Source: Bathymodiolus brooksi
Taxonomy: Eukaryota; Mollusca; Bivalvia; Mytilida; Modiolidae
DNA length: 64,000 nucleotides
Reading direction: 5' to 3'
Assembly (NCBI GenBank): GCA_963680875.1
Contig: OY804575.1
Coordinates: forward strand, 30,160,494 to 30,224,493
A program made the translations under genes and the position numbers. The notes beneath the pieces were generated by a model, which made no database searches, was not told the origin of the DNA, and worked only from the letters and a program-made list of their open reading frames with translations. Positions 1-11,444 of the stretch are shown here, piece by piece. The stretch's first letter is position 1, and every line of letters starts with the position of its first letter.

Positions 1-81
1 ATTCCGACTTGGTAACTTTCTTCTGGATTTCATCTGTAACCAGTTTTTAATACATGTAGAAGAGGTTGTTAGGTCATCACA

Positions 82-830
82 TTAATCTGTGCATATGTCT
101 GGTCCATTAACTGTTAAGTGCATCAATCCTTCCAACATATCGTTTTTTAGACGGTTTCTCAAGTTTGTTTTTATAATTTTTACTTTGGAGGCCCCTCTTT
201 CAGTCCATGCGTTACTAACAGGAATCGTAAGTACTAGTTCTGCTAATCTACATGTGTAGTTAACTTTGGGCACATGTGCTCATATTCATGCTTCTGTTTG
301 ACAATTCTGGTTAAGCACCATTCTGATGGTGTGAGACAGTCAGCAGTCACATCTTCTTTCTTAGGAATAATTGTTTTCAACCTACTAAAATTGTATTACA
401 AAAGACTCCATTCAGCCATACATTCCTCCAAAGATGTATCTTCATCGGAATGAGATGCATCTAGAAGTAGTTGAAAATTACTGCAATTGATTCATTGCCA
501 TAACATGCAAATAGAGTACGGTTTTTATCTGGTAAAAGCAATGGATTAAATAATTCCAGTTCCGTAAGCACTTCAACATCTGTAAAGCGTTTGTTAACAT
601 TTTCAACTAGAGCAGTTGTATAATTGTTCAAAGTAAACCGATTCTCTGTGCCATCTTTTAGACACAATTCTAAAAGTTCCAACTTGCCACCTGGCTTTAG
701 ATCATCTTTCAAGGACTAAATAAGAGTTTTACTTTCAGCTAGGGCCATCAGTTCAGACTTAGCACAATCCAACATTTGACCTGAATTTCCAGTAGTTGGA
801 AACTGTACATGTTTGCAAAATTTACATTGA
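82..830 (-). pseudogene. hAT-type transposase C-terminal remnant (ZNF862/KIAA1586-like)
   Basis: On the minus strand two open stretches (82-273 and 461-712) resemble the C-terminal dimerisation region of hAT-family transposases. The last 50 residues contain IPVSNAWTERGASKVKIIK followed by TNLRNRLKNDMLEGLMHL, which fits the family pattern of a proline-valine-serine motif, ERGFS-like block and K-T/D-LRNRL. The upstream piece has the NVNKRFTDVEVLTELELF block and LLPDK, as expected just before it. The two pieces are broken by in-frame stops around 274-460 and near 716, so the copy is dead. No N-terminal half is visible; the window begins just past its C-terminus. A host gene domesticated from hAT is possible in principle but the stops argue against it. 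What is seen is motif order; the family name is from recall, not a search. Confidence 0.7.
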
Positions 831-1270
831 TAGTCGCCAGTTGAGCGCCAATATTTTATTTATTCACTTCATAAATTTATGAAATACAAACCTCTAGAGT
901 AAGACTGCTTAGCCGTTGGGCCTGACTGGAAGAAGTCCAGTATCGTCCTTTTAAACAAATTAATGATATTTCAACCGTTTCTCACGTTGTTCTGCGGTGT
1001 CAAATAATTGTACATATTTAACACAGAAAACTCGCCAGCGTTAAATCACGGAAATTATTTAGATCGAGTAATGACTGGTTTTCCGTTTCAAATCTGAAAA
1101 ACGGGCTAAAGCACACACTATCAAATACGGAACCAGAATAAAGACAATCCCAAAACACGTACAACTGGTCCCAGAAAAGTACCGATCTATTTTTGTCGAA
1201 AATAAAATAGCCGGAAAAAATACCGCAATAGACGGCGAAATTCGCCGGCTTCCGGCTCTTATTGAAAACA
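831..1270. other. unassigned stretch with one orphan ORF
   Basis: No recognisable gene. A 119-codon minus-strand ORF (1018-1377) runs into the neighbouring repeat, has no motif I recognise and is rich in Phe and Ser. It is most likely a chance frame. Confidence 0.4.
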
Positions 1271-2118
1271 CTGTAGAGGCTCAGTGTGCTGAGCCTGTGT
1301 CGCTCATCTTTCATTCTGCTTTGAGGAAACTTAATACAGAACCTTCCATAGGTGCTTCCCACCAAGTATCGGCTCATTTGGCTAAGCAGTTACAGAGAAG
1401 AAATTTTTTAGAAATCGACCAACCAGAAACAAGAATTGCCTGTGGCGACCATGTTTGTTAATGAATCGGGACAAAATGAGCAATCTTTATAGAGGATCTT
1501 TCATAGATGCTTCCTACCCAGTTTTGTTTCATTTGGCCAAGCGGTTACAGAGGAGAAGATTTTTAGAAATCGACCAATCAGAAACAAGAATTGCCTGTGG
1601 TGGCCATGTTTGTTAATGAATCAGGACGAAATGAGCAATCTTTATAGAGAACCTTCCAAGGATGCTCCCTACCAAGTTTCGATTCATTTGGCCAAGCAGT
1701 TTCAAAGGAGAAGATTTTTTAGAAATCAACCAATCAGAAACAAGAATGGCCTGTCACGGCCATGTTTGTTAACGGATCGGGACGAAATGAACAATCTTTA
1801 TAGAGGACCTGCCACAGATGCTTCCTACCAAGTTTCGGTTCATTTGGCCAAGCGGCTTCAGAGGAGAAGATTTTTAAAAATTTGGTCAATCAGAAACAAG
1901 AATGGCCTATGGCAGCCATGTTTGTTGATGGATCGGGACAAAATGAGCAATTTTTAGAGAGGACCTTCCATAGATGCTTCCTACCAAGTTTCACTTCATT
2001 TGGCTGAGAGGTTTCAGAGGTGAAGATTAAAATGTGAAAAGCTAATGGACGATGAACGACAGATGACGGACGCCAAGTGATGGCAAAAGCTCACATTGCC
2101 TTTGGCAAGGTGAGCTAA
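1271..2118 (-). repeat. Dispersed repeat with 156-bp tandem core
   Basis: About 4.6 copies of a 156-bp unit (the ATGTTTGTTAA landmark recurs at 1451, 1606, 1762 and 1918) lie between two distinctive ends. The left end carries a CTCAGTGTGCTGAG palindrome near 1280. The right end has the GGACGCCAAGTGATGGC block and GGTGAGCT near 2110. The same ends and core occur in the opposite orientation at 37712-38513, so this is a mobile or amplified element, not a local expansion. The 115-codon ORF at 1610-1957 is the tandem unit read through and is not a gene. Class of element unknown; further partial members lie in the introns of the reductase gene. Confidence 0.75.
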
Positions 2119-2544
2119 AAGAGGAGCGATTAAAGATCTAATCCTAATCAGATTGTTCTCGTTCCTTGATTTATTGAATGATGAAGAAATCAATGAGCAT
2201 AATTTATTACCCTTCATCTGTTTCAGATGCTGTGGGTCCAACATCATCACAATTCTGTGTAGTGACACCATCACTGTCCATGTGCATACCAATGGCTAAA
2301 TCTAGATTACAATCACATGCTTCTAACAGACGTACGCCAACTTCTGTAGTTGCTCCTGTTTACCAAAATAGTTTAATAGAGAATTAATTCTGGGGATGAA
2401 ATTATATAATTTTTTAAACAAATATATTGATAATGTTCATCTATTTCAATGATGACAGTTGCAACACAAGAGAAAGAAATTGATCATATTGTATTGTTTT
2501 ATTATATATGAACTATATGACATATCCTTCATTTGATTCTCTCA
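2119..2544. other. no feature seen
   Basis: AT-rich sequence without a convincing ORF, repeat or RNA signal. Confidence 0.4.
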
Positions 2545-2842
2545 GAGTGAGTGAGTGATTGCTGCTTAACGCCAAAGGAACAATTTTTCAGGTACATGAA
2601 TATCATAGTGAGAACAAGTTACATTCAATGAAATGATGATGATGTCTGCTTTGTTCTAGACCAATACGCTGAGTTGGATTTTTATAGTACTGGCTCACTG
2701 AAACAAGTCTGCTAGTAGACAAAACATGTTGCTCCACTCAGTCACAAATACCAACTTTATAGCCTCCGGTGACGGGACCTGGACTGGACCCACGACTTAC
2801 CACACTCAAGGTGAGCACACTAACCATTACACCACTATAGCT
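2545..2842 (-). mobile_element. tRNA-derived SINE
   Basis: Read on the minus strand, the element opens near 2842 with a tRNA-like head containing an A-box-like TAGTGGTGTAATGGTTAGTG and a degenerate B box (GTGGGTCCAGTCC). It ends near 2545 in GGCGTTAAGCAGCAATCACT with a short TCAC-type tail. The middle is diverged. A similar tail without a clear head is at 61438-61606. Confidence 0.65.
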
Positions 2843-3375
2843 AATGCAGTTGAATCTTTATCAAAGTACAGGTTTCCAAGACTTAGATGGACTTTTCCAC
2901 ATTGTAAATACCCTGAATGTAACAACCTGGGAGCATACACATTGTACAGTTGGATGTCATCCGAATTCATTATAAAGTAAACTGGTAGGTAAAATGAAGA
3001 CCTAACATTGGCAGACATTGTGTAAGATACCATTGTCAAATTTAACACATGATTTGGATATGGATAAACAGAAAGTTATTATTATAAATGGAGATATTAC
3101 CAAAGTGAAGTAAACAACTCAGGGTCCTATTGGAAACAAAGATGGTGACCATGTAATGTTAAATCTCAAAAGAAAAAAACATTCATTCCAATTGTCAAGC
3201 GACAATATAAAACTTGGATCATTTACCTCGACCAGTATGCCCTTTTGCATTGAAAATTCAATACTCTATCACAATGTAAATGATCAGTGTTTAATATAAG
3301 TGTGCATCAACAATTAATCTAATTTAGATTTGGATCTCGAAGGTTTTTTCTCTCTCAAATAAACGACACTGTGAC
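2843..3375. other. no feature seen
   Basis: No ORF of substance; short poly-A tract near 3170. Nothing identified. Confidence 0.4.
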
Positions 3376-3412
3376 GACAGGCACTAGACGTTGTGTCAAT
3401 ATGAATATAACA

Positions 3413-3464
3413 TAAGCAATGGGCAGAAAATATATATTGGAAACTATTTTCTGCCCATTGCTTA
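3413..3464. repeat. Perfect 20-bp stem hairpin
   Basis: TAAGCAATGGGCAGAAAATA (3413-3432) is followed after a 12-base loop by its exact reverse complement (3445-3464). The stem sits just inside the left arm of the outer element. It could be the terminal hairpin of a small element or a source of a hairpin RNA; nothing in the sequence proves transcription. Confidence 0.7.
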
Positions 3465-4181
3465 CAGTGCTAGAAACTCTCAAAAATATTTAGTAGTCAT
3501 TTGGACAACCTAAATCAAAATTTAGGTTGTCCAAAAAATTGTTTGGTTGTCCAATCAAGCCTGCATAGCGGGCTTGCCCACCTCGCTTGCGAGGTGGTCC
3601 TTACGACCGGGGGGCCGCTCAAGGCCCCCAGAAGCTCTGGGGTAAATGGTGCAAAATCCTGCATTCTGGGCATATCCTGGTACATAAATCTCAGCTTCAA
3701 ATAGTAGGGTTTTTTTTATTGAAATTTTTGCTTGACAAGTCACAAGGCACCCAGAAGCTCTGGATTAAAAGGTGCAAAAATATGCAATCTGGCCATTTCC
3801 TGACACATAAACCAGCTTTTCTAAACCTGTTATTCAATTCGCCCCGGTCACAAATTTCCACATGTTTGAGAAACGGAAATTGATAAAATACGAGTAATAA
3901 CCGGAAACGGCATCGGTATTAGATTCCGGTCAAATATCAACAATGCCAAAGTTCCGATGATCGTTTATTTGAAGAGTTTTATATTTATTGCCATTTTAAG
4001 GGGTAATTTTGGAAAATCTACTCACAAAACTTGAAAAGAATAAATTTCAGGTCGTCACTCGGACAACTTTGTTACAAATTCAGGTCGTCCGTAATCGTTT
4101 TTGGTCGTCATTGACGATCGGACAATCAGAATTTGGAACACTTTGCTTATGTTATATTCATATTGACAACGTCTAGTGCCT

Positions 4182-5107
4182 TAGTTCGATGGCTTTTTGT
4201 TCGACTTGCTGAAGCCATGGGACGTCCGAGCGCTCTCCATAAGGAAAACAGTGGATTTGCCGCTCCAACTCTGGGTCGGCACATTTCCACGTTTCGTGGC
4301 TATCGGATTTTATTTTCTATCAGAAACCCTTATATAAATCGCTTCACCAATCATTTTTCTATTCATTCATAACCATCTTACCCTCAGAAACAAGTGTTAC
4401 ACTCGAGTACAGCACGATTTTCACATAGACGCTATCATTTCGCCATTTCAGTTTCTTTTTCAACCATCAAACGTGATCTTGCGATACTAACTGAATGATG
4501 ACAGCAACACATTGCATGATGGGAGTTACTTAATGCAGCACACCAAATTATTTGCATACGTAAACAACATACAAATCACATGGAAGACGATATAAAGCGT
4601 ATTCTGCAGGACAAACAGTTCCATCTACAGCTCAAATCAGAGCAGAAGGAAATAATACAAAATGTGTTGGAAAGAAGATTCAATGGCAGTGTTACCCACA
4701 GGCTTCAGAAAGAGCATGTGTTACGTTCTCCCCCTCTCATTTTGGACAAGGTAAGATCTATATGCAAATCATCTACCATGATACATTGCGGTAATCGTAG
4801 TTTTCTCGAAGTCACGTGACAAATGGTTGAAAAAGAAACTGAAATGGCGAAATGATAGGGTCTATGTGAAAATCGTGCTGTACTCGAGTGTAACATGGTT
4901 ATGAATGAATAGTAAAATGATTGGTGAAGCGATTTATATAAGGGTTTCGGATAGAAAATAAAATCCGATGGGCACGAAACGTGGAAATGTGCCGACCCAA
5001 AGTTGGAGCGGCAAATCCACTGTTTTCCTTATGAAGAGCGCTCTGACGTCCCATGGCTTCAGCAAGTCGAACAAAAAGCCATCGAATGGCAGAGGAATCT
5101 CGGACTA
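4182..5107. mobile_element. Mutator-like element with long inverted termini and 9-bp TSD
   Basis: Arms of about 280 bp (4185-4467) and 264 bp (4823-5086) are near-perfect inverted repeats. The 9-bp word CTAGTGCCT stands directly left (4173-4181) and right (5108-5116) of the element. The uninterrupted partner arm at 3376-3420 has this word only once, which supplies an empty site and fixes the borders. A 9-bp duplication with long termini is typical of Mutator-like elements; that class name is inference. The left arm lacks about 19 bases near its tip and has a 16-bp extra block near 4385. There is no transposase inside; the 355-bp centre carries the helicase-like exon described separately. Confidence 0.75.
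4580..4750 (+). pseudogene. Exon-like fragment resembling the start of a RecQ-type helicase
   Basis: ATG at 4580 opens 57 codons that end in phase 0 at a strong donor (GACAAG|GTAAGA at 4750/4751). The stretch FHLQLKSEQKEIIQNVLE matches the general pattern seen upstream of the Walker A motif in RecQ-like helicases (hydrophobic-LKxEQ-x2-I-x2-hL). The exon then ends in PPLILDK, a string expected shortly after Walker A. No GKS/GKT is present between them, so the nucleotide-binding motif is missing. The ORF remains open past the donor to 4819. It lies in the centre of the long inverted-repeat element, as would a gene piece captured by a Mutator-like element. The helicase assignment is my recognition of a short pattern and is uncertain. 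Confidence 0.45.
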
Positions 5108-5118
5108 CTAGTGCCTGT

Positions 5119-5753
5119 GCTGCACGATGTGATTTAGTCGACGGTATACTCCCTTCCTATGGTACCACGGGTTCTATGATACCGCTGTATTTATTTTGTC
5201 TGTTCCTATGCACTGCAGTGCCACCCACCAGTTTTTCTATTTATATATTCATAAACACAACAGTCACATTTATTGTAACGTCTGGTTATTCTGTCCAAAT
5301 GTCTTGAATTTTTGTAAGTACACGTATTTTTATCTTTTCCTTAGAAATAGCGGACATTTTTATTTTACCCTGATACCATGCTTTGTAAAATGTCCAATAA
5401 TTAAACCATAGTTGTCATAATTCGTCTGCTATTTTTTTTAGAAATGTCATCTGTTTGTTTACGTTTCGTTTCAACCCGATTTGGGATTTTTGGTGCTATT
5501 TTTAGTTACTTTCTAGACCGACAAAATTGATGGAAAAATTAAGCTATGAAAACATATTAACCAACATAACGTTACATCAAATTGACTCAACTTCGTTACA
5601 TTTGTTATTTCAAAGAAACTTTACTTTTATTAAATGTGATAAATTATCAAGATTTTCTCTAAGTTTGCCAGATATTCACCTTGATTTAGTATTTATAAAC
5701 GATGTCTTGATTTGTCAAACATTGTGTCCCATAACATTAATTTTACAATTACC
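5119..5753. other. unassigned
   Basis: An 86-codon ORF (5527-5787) has no motif I recognise. Otherwise AT-rich and featureless. Confidence 0.4.
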
Positions 5754-6936
5754 GCGATATCATGGTATCAGGACATCTCGGTACTGAGCATATGCGACAT
5801 CTCGGTACTCGGTACTGGACATCTCGGTACTCCGTACTGGAAATTTCGGTACTGAATAATAATAATAATTTGATTGAATTTAAAAACTTTTTTTAATTTT
5901 TTTTTACATATAGACATTGTTTATGCATATTTTTATGTGTTTTTTTTTAATCATCTTTAATTAAATGGACATCAAAGAGGCAATTCATTAATATTAGTAA
6001 ATAACTTTTGTTTTGATAACTAAGTCCTTTTATCAATAAATCACAGATAAACTTAACGGGATGATTATTTTCATTTCTGTTTTGATTACATAACTGTTTT
6101 AATTAGATAGCTTTAATTACCAAATTTAATTTCTTTAATCATAGATCAATGCTTTAATCTTTTGTTTGACTTCAAAAGACGATACAAGCTGAATTTTATT
6201 TGAGAAATATTTGCCAAGCCGATATATAATGGAGGGTTACCCTAATTTGAGATTCAAACTACAAAATGACTATGACGAGTATCCGTGTATAAATTGTGGC
6301 AGCAATGTCCGTCCCAGACAGGAGGCTTTACAATGTGACCAGTGTTCACAGTGGCAGCACAGATTATGCAACACTGGTAAGACCTTTTTATCTAATTGTA
6401 TCGCTGTTGTATATTATTTAACCCCCCAAAATATAAACATAAAATCAAGAAATGTCATATATTGAAAGCACTGCCAATTTCCTCAGTTACTCACACGAAC
6501 ACACATAGCATAATTGGTAACGCCACTACAAAGTATGAAGAATTTTTGTGGAGAAAAGCAATAAATAAGTCCGTTTTAATGAAATGAAAGTACCGGGGCT
6601 TTCTTAACAAACATGCTGAATTTCATAATTTGCATAATTACTTTTATAAATAATAAATGGAGGTCAAAATAATGAAAATATAAATAAAAATCAATATACG
6701 ATCTACACTGGAATTATCAAAAACACCTATCGATCCACTTTTGGGTCATATATTAAATAACTACTAGTACAAAAATATTGACAATTAATAAGTACCAAAC
6801 AATTGTGGTCAGTACCGAATATTGTCTCATCCAAGTCCCGAACTGTCCAGGTCAGTACCGAAATGTCCAGTACCGAGATGTCCAAGTCAGTACCGAAATG
6901 TCCAGGTACCGAGATGTCTAGGATTCGATATCATAG
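5754..6936. mobile_element. Element with tandem-repeat inverted termini carrying a zinc-finger exon
   Basis: The left 110 bp is built of repeats of GACATCTCGGTACTG; the right 120 bp (6815-6936) is built of the reverse complement. Both tips contain a GATATC word (5756 and 6929 regions). The interior contains the PHD-like exon at 6229-6376. Borders are accurate to about 10 bp and no clear target-site duplication was found. Two other elements in the window have the same kind of termini with unrelated repeat units. Confidence 0.6.
6229..6376 (+). pseudogene. PHD-like zinc-finger first exon, probably from a MULE-type transposase gene
   Basis: ATG at 6229 opens 49 codons plus one base and ends at a good donor (ACTG|GTAAGA, 6376/6377, phase 1). 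The protein has CINC at residues 20-23, CDQC at 37-40, then WQHRLC, giving a C-x2-C...C-x2-C-x4-H-x2-C pattern like a PHD/treble-clef finger, preceded by an acidic YDEY. Similar fingers open many invertebrate proteins that also hold a MULE transposase domain; this is from memory. No downstream exon is visible within the element, so it is an isolated first exon in an internally deleted copy. An upstream TTG at 6211 in frame is not a likely start. Confidence 0.5.
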
Positions 6937-7629
6937 GAAACCATTTCTGGGAAGTACATCGGCGTTGTCATAAGGAAAAGTGGCGATGTATATTTAAACA
7001 AATTCAAAGAATAAAATGAATTGTGGGGGAAAATAGGTTTCTATACCGGGGAATAAAATATAACATTTTTGGATTTTTTTCCGAAAACTAGTTACGTTAC
7101 ACAGACGTTAAGCATTAAGTACCGCGGTACCATAGAACCCCGGGCTACAGTCAAATCTCAACGAAATCAACTCTCGAAAATTTGTCTCTTGTAAGTACGG
7201 TAGTATAATTTGCAAATATGATCAAAATATTAACCAGTTATTGCACAGAATTGCTCTAAAATCGCATTATCAACATTTGTAGCCATCTCTGTTGTTCTTT
7301 CTGGACGCCTTCTTTCGGAACTCATCATTTCTGGTAATAGGAGCTAGCCATATAAACCAAATAATAATATGAGACCAGTCGCTAATGCAATATATCCTAG
7401 TACCACAAAAAGAAATAAGAGCACATTCTCTAAAATAAGCGATTTATTTGTTCTAAACGAAAGGCATATAATTTATGTTTAGCGATGACTGATGGATGAC
7501 GTTATAAATGAACAGCCACATTTCTGTTAATATTCTGCGAATTAGCGACAATTAAGAATAGTCACTAATTGGTGATTAACGCGGACGTCGAGGAGGACAC
7601 CCTTTAAACCAGCATCTGTCTATTAACCA
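6937..7629. other. no feature seen
   Basis: AT-rich sequence with no supported gene. Confidence 0.4.
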
Positions 7630-9060
7630 CCGTACACTAAAAATGTTTTTCTTAATTTCCTATTCCAATTCTTAATAATTAAGAAAAACCTTGTTAGATT
7701 AAGAATTTTTTTTTTAATTAACAACGGGCAAGTTAAATTAAAAAAAAAAATTATATTAAGAAAAAGTGCCGATTATATTAAGAAAAACTGACATTTATAT
7801 TAAGAATTTTCTAATTATATTAAGAATTTTCCAGTTATTTCCTCCAATCAGAATCGAGCTTTTCGTGACATGCCCCACCACAATATTGTTATCTACAATA
7901 ATGGCGTGCTCTAAGTGGCGTGTTTGTCAACTAATTTGAAACTATTAGTTTAATTTTTAAATAATTCTCAACGAATGAATAATTAAGATATATTAATGAA
8001 AATAATAATAATAAATTAAAAGAAAGGTAAATAAAAAAAATTGTAAATGTTTTTGAATCACTATTTTTTTTTATTGAATCAACACAACTATACGAATGTG
8101 CCAAAACGCAAAATACTGTATTAATAAAGTTCACATATTTGTGTATTTAATATAATAAATAAAAAGAAGGTAAATAAAAAAAAATGTAAATGTTTTTGAA
8201 TCACTGTTTTTTTCCTTTTTATTGAATCATACAACTATAACTATGCGTATGTGCCAAAACGCAAAATACTGTATTAATAAAGTTCACATATTTGAGTATT
8301 TAATAATAATAACGGACGCTTTGAGTGTTTCATTAAAGACGGATACTTTGAAATATTGTGTCAGCAAAATCCCGAAAACAAATTTCTAGAAAACAACGTC
8401 TGGTGTTTACCTTGTCATCTCCTTGTGTGTTGTGTATTCGGTAAGTTATGAATAACTGTAGAGGTAATCTGATAATTATTTTGTTTCTTTTCAGGTAAAT
8501 AATCCAGGTATTATAATAAGTTAATTTTGCATGTTCACGTTCTTTGTTCTTTGTTATAAATTATATTTTTTCAATTTGTTTTAGATTTTTTATATAATGT
8601 AAATTAAAGACGGGAAATCTAATGATAATAATGGACGCTGTGAGTGTTTCATTAAAGACGGATACTTTGAAATATTGTGCCAGTAGAATCCCGTAAATAA
8701 ATTTCTAGAAAACCAAGTCTGGTGTTTACCTTGTCATTTCCTTGTGTGTTGTGTATTCGGTAAGTTATGAATAACTGTAGAGGTAATCTGATAATTGTTT
8801 TGTTTCTTTTCAGGTAAATAATCCAGGTATTATAATAAATTAATTTTGCATGCTTTTGTTCACATTCTTTGTTCAAGTTATATTTTTTTAATATTTTAAT
8901 ACAAGTTATATTTTTTTAATTTGTTTTATATAATGTAAATCAAAGACGGGAAATCATCTTTTTTGCCGAATTCAATGTTAAATTTGCGTTAAATAATGTG
9001 AACTGCGATTTCTTCCGAAAACGAGTATCTCACGGAACACGGTATTCATTATTTTAGTGC
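7630..9060 (+). repeat. Long dispersed repeat, copy 1
   Basis: This region recurs as the reverse complement at 20350-22260. Its left part is built of short TTAAGAAAA-type words (7650-7840). Its right part contains the CGGGAAATCATC block and TTGCCGAATTCAATG near 8950-8985. Inside there are two local tandem duplications: about 145 bp (8015-8155 and 8160-8310) and about 315 bp (8310-8622 and 8633-8955). No protein-coding frame is visible. The element class is unknown. Confidence 0.75.
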
Positions 9061-9170
9061 AGAAATTTACGTTGTGCATTATAAATGAAACTTTTTTTTT
9101 TCTTTTTTTTTTTTCAACTCATGAATTTCCATCCTTAAAGTACCTTTAGAAAACCACTGACCTGACAAAC

Positions 9171-9256
9171 TTTATCACATAATATTGTATATAATATACA
9201 ACAATGATTAGGGTTTATCACATAATATTGTATATAATATACAACAATGATTAGGG
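9171..9256. repeat. 43-bp tandem duplication
   Basis: Two near-identical copies of TTTATCACATAATATTG... are adjacent at 9171 and 9214; each contains a short TATATAATATA palindrome. Confidence 0.85.
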
Positions 9257-9350
9257 TTATGGTATTGACACCACTTACAATTCCTTTTTCTTAACAAGAA
9301 AGACCATCTTTTGTGTGTTTTTTATTACCCGATAAAGGGGTTAGGATTAT

Positions 9351-9576
9351 GGTGTTTAACGCCACTTTCAATAATATTTCAGTTATATTCTGGTAGTCAA
9401 TTTTTTTTGGTGGAGTAAACGAGAGTACCCAGAGATAACCAAAGACCTGCCCCAACTCACTGCCAAACTTTTATCGTATAATGTTGTGTAGATTGGGCCT
9501 GGACTCACGTTAGTGATGATAAGCACCGATGGCATAGGTAGTTGTAAATCCGACTACCATGCGATCACGACAGCCT
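9351..9576 (-). mobile_element. tRNA-derived SINE (family with GTTTAACACC tail)
   Basis: On the minus strand the order is a tRNA-like head (GTAGTCGGATTTACAACTAC region), a diverged middle and the conserved tail ending at 9351 in GGCGTTAAACACC. The same arrangement occurs at 38766, 53374, 54990 and others. Diverged. Confidence 0.7.
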
Positions 9577-10046
9577 CTTCAACGGCAATGGTACAAAAAC
9601 GGGGCCGTAGCTATAATCCGACAGTCCGATAGTCCGACAATCCGATAGTCCGACGGTCCGATAGTACGACAGTCCGACAAATGCTTTAAACTGATGAAAG
9701 TTTTGAAAAATAATTTGGCCAAAAATGATATTCGTAATTTAAGGATATGGGCCGTTCATTTTTATACGCCCGTCAAAATACGGGCTTATTATGGCATACC
9801 GCTGTTCGTTCGTCCGCCCACGCTTCGTACGATAACATCTCTCACTTGTTCCCCCTTTTACTGATAGTTCACTTCGTGACATACATTGTACAATGTATTG
9901 ATAAAAGGGGGAGCAAGTGAGAGGTGTGATTTTAGTCAGTTTGGAAAACGCCAGTTTTCATATGGTATATACAATTAATTGGTTTAAAAAATGCAGCATA
10001 TTAATTATTGTTCTCACGCTGTGCAACTGACCTTCAATTGTCAGAA

Positions 10047-10050
10047 AGGG

Positions 10051-10082
<32 letters not shown>
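10047..10082. repeat. Poly-G tract
   Basis: A run of G, broken once near its start, of over 30 bases. Tract length in such runs is unreliable in assemblies. Confidence 0.9.
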
Positions 10083-10083
<1 letters not shown>

Positions 10084-10384
10084 GTATCATGGCACAGTTG
10101 TTTATTTTGTCATATTCCGATGCTGTTTCTTTCCGTGATATAAGGGGTCACTTAGGGACAATTCCTTCAATCGTAACTTTTTATATATGCACTTGTCGTA
10201 GAAGGCAACTATAGCGGGGTCACCCGTCGGAATCCCGGGGAATAAAAATAAGACCAAATTGTCGTCGGAAGAGACAGAAAAACAAGTTTCCGTGTTAAGT
10301 GGTTGCCCTTGTTGATCCATCCCAGAGTCCCCTCTTTCTGATTTTTTGTTTACAAACTTTTCTCATCCTGAATATGACTGAAAT

Positions 10385-10934
<550 letters not shown>

Positions 10935-11444
10935 TCGCACACATTATTGTATCCAGCTCTATTGATGTGTCGACATTGCCTTTTAGCATAAATATTGAAT
11001 GATAAAGGGCGTGGGATACTGGTACGCTCTTCTTTTTATCTTTTCCTTTTTTTTGTATTCATTTATTTCATCTTTTTTTTCAATAGTGACTTTTCTTGGC
11101 TGGACTCGGCTACACGCTACTTGAATAAAGCCTGAAGTAGTCGCTACTAAAAAATATACGGGATACTTACACTACCGGTTCATCACGACTGGATCCAGGT
11201 TTTTATGGAGTCCGTGTTGTTCATATATGTGGGTTTTGTTTTAGTTCTTGTGTGGCCCTTGCCAATTGTTTGTCCGTCTATGATATCGTGTTTCCGATGT
11301 TCTGGACCTTTCTTTGGTGAGTAAACGGTTCGGTTTCTGGCCCCATATTACACATGTTATAGTGTTAACTTTCAAAGAAATAAAGCATTTGTCGGACTAT
11401 CGGACTGTCGGACTATCGGACTGTCGGATTATAGGTCGGACCCC

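Larger units (their letters stand above)
3376..5118. mobile_element. Outer inverted-repeat element interrupted by a later insertion
   Basis: About 45 bp at 3376-3420 (ACAGGCACTAGACGTTGT...AACATAAGCAA) recur as the reverse complement at 4137-4181, and that right copy resumes after an inserted element at 5108-5118. The two arms therefore are the ends of one element of roughly 0.8 kb into which the Mutator-like element at 4182-5107 later jumped. Its interior (3470-4130) holds G/C-rich short palindromes near 3555-3625 and no convincing gene. The outer target-site duplication was not identified. Confidence 0.55.

Noticed and set aside
1018..1377. 119-codon minus-strand ORF as a gene
   Set aside because: No recognisable domain or start context, and it overlaps the end of a dispersed repeat.
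3501..3883. Overlapping ORFs on both strands near 3.5-3.9 kb
   Set aside because: Produced by G/C-rich short palindromes; no family resemblance.
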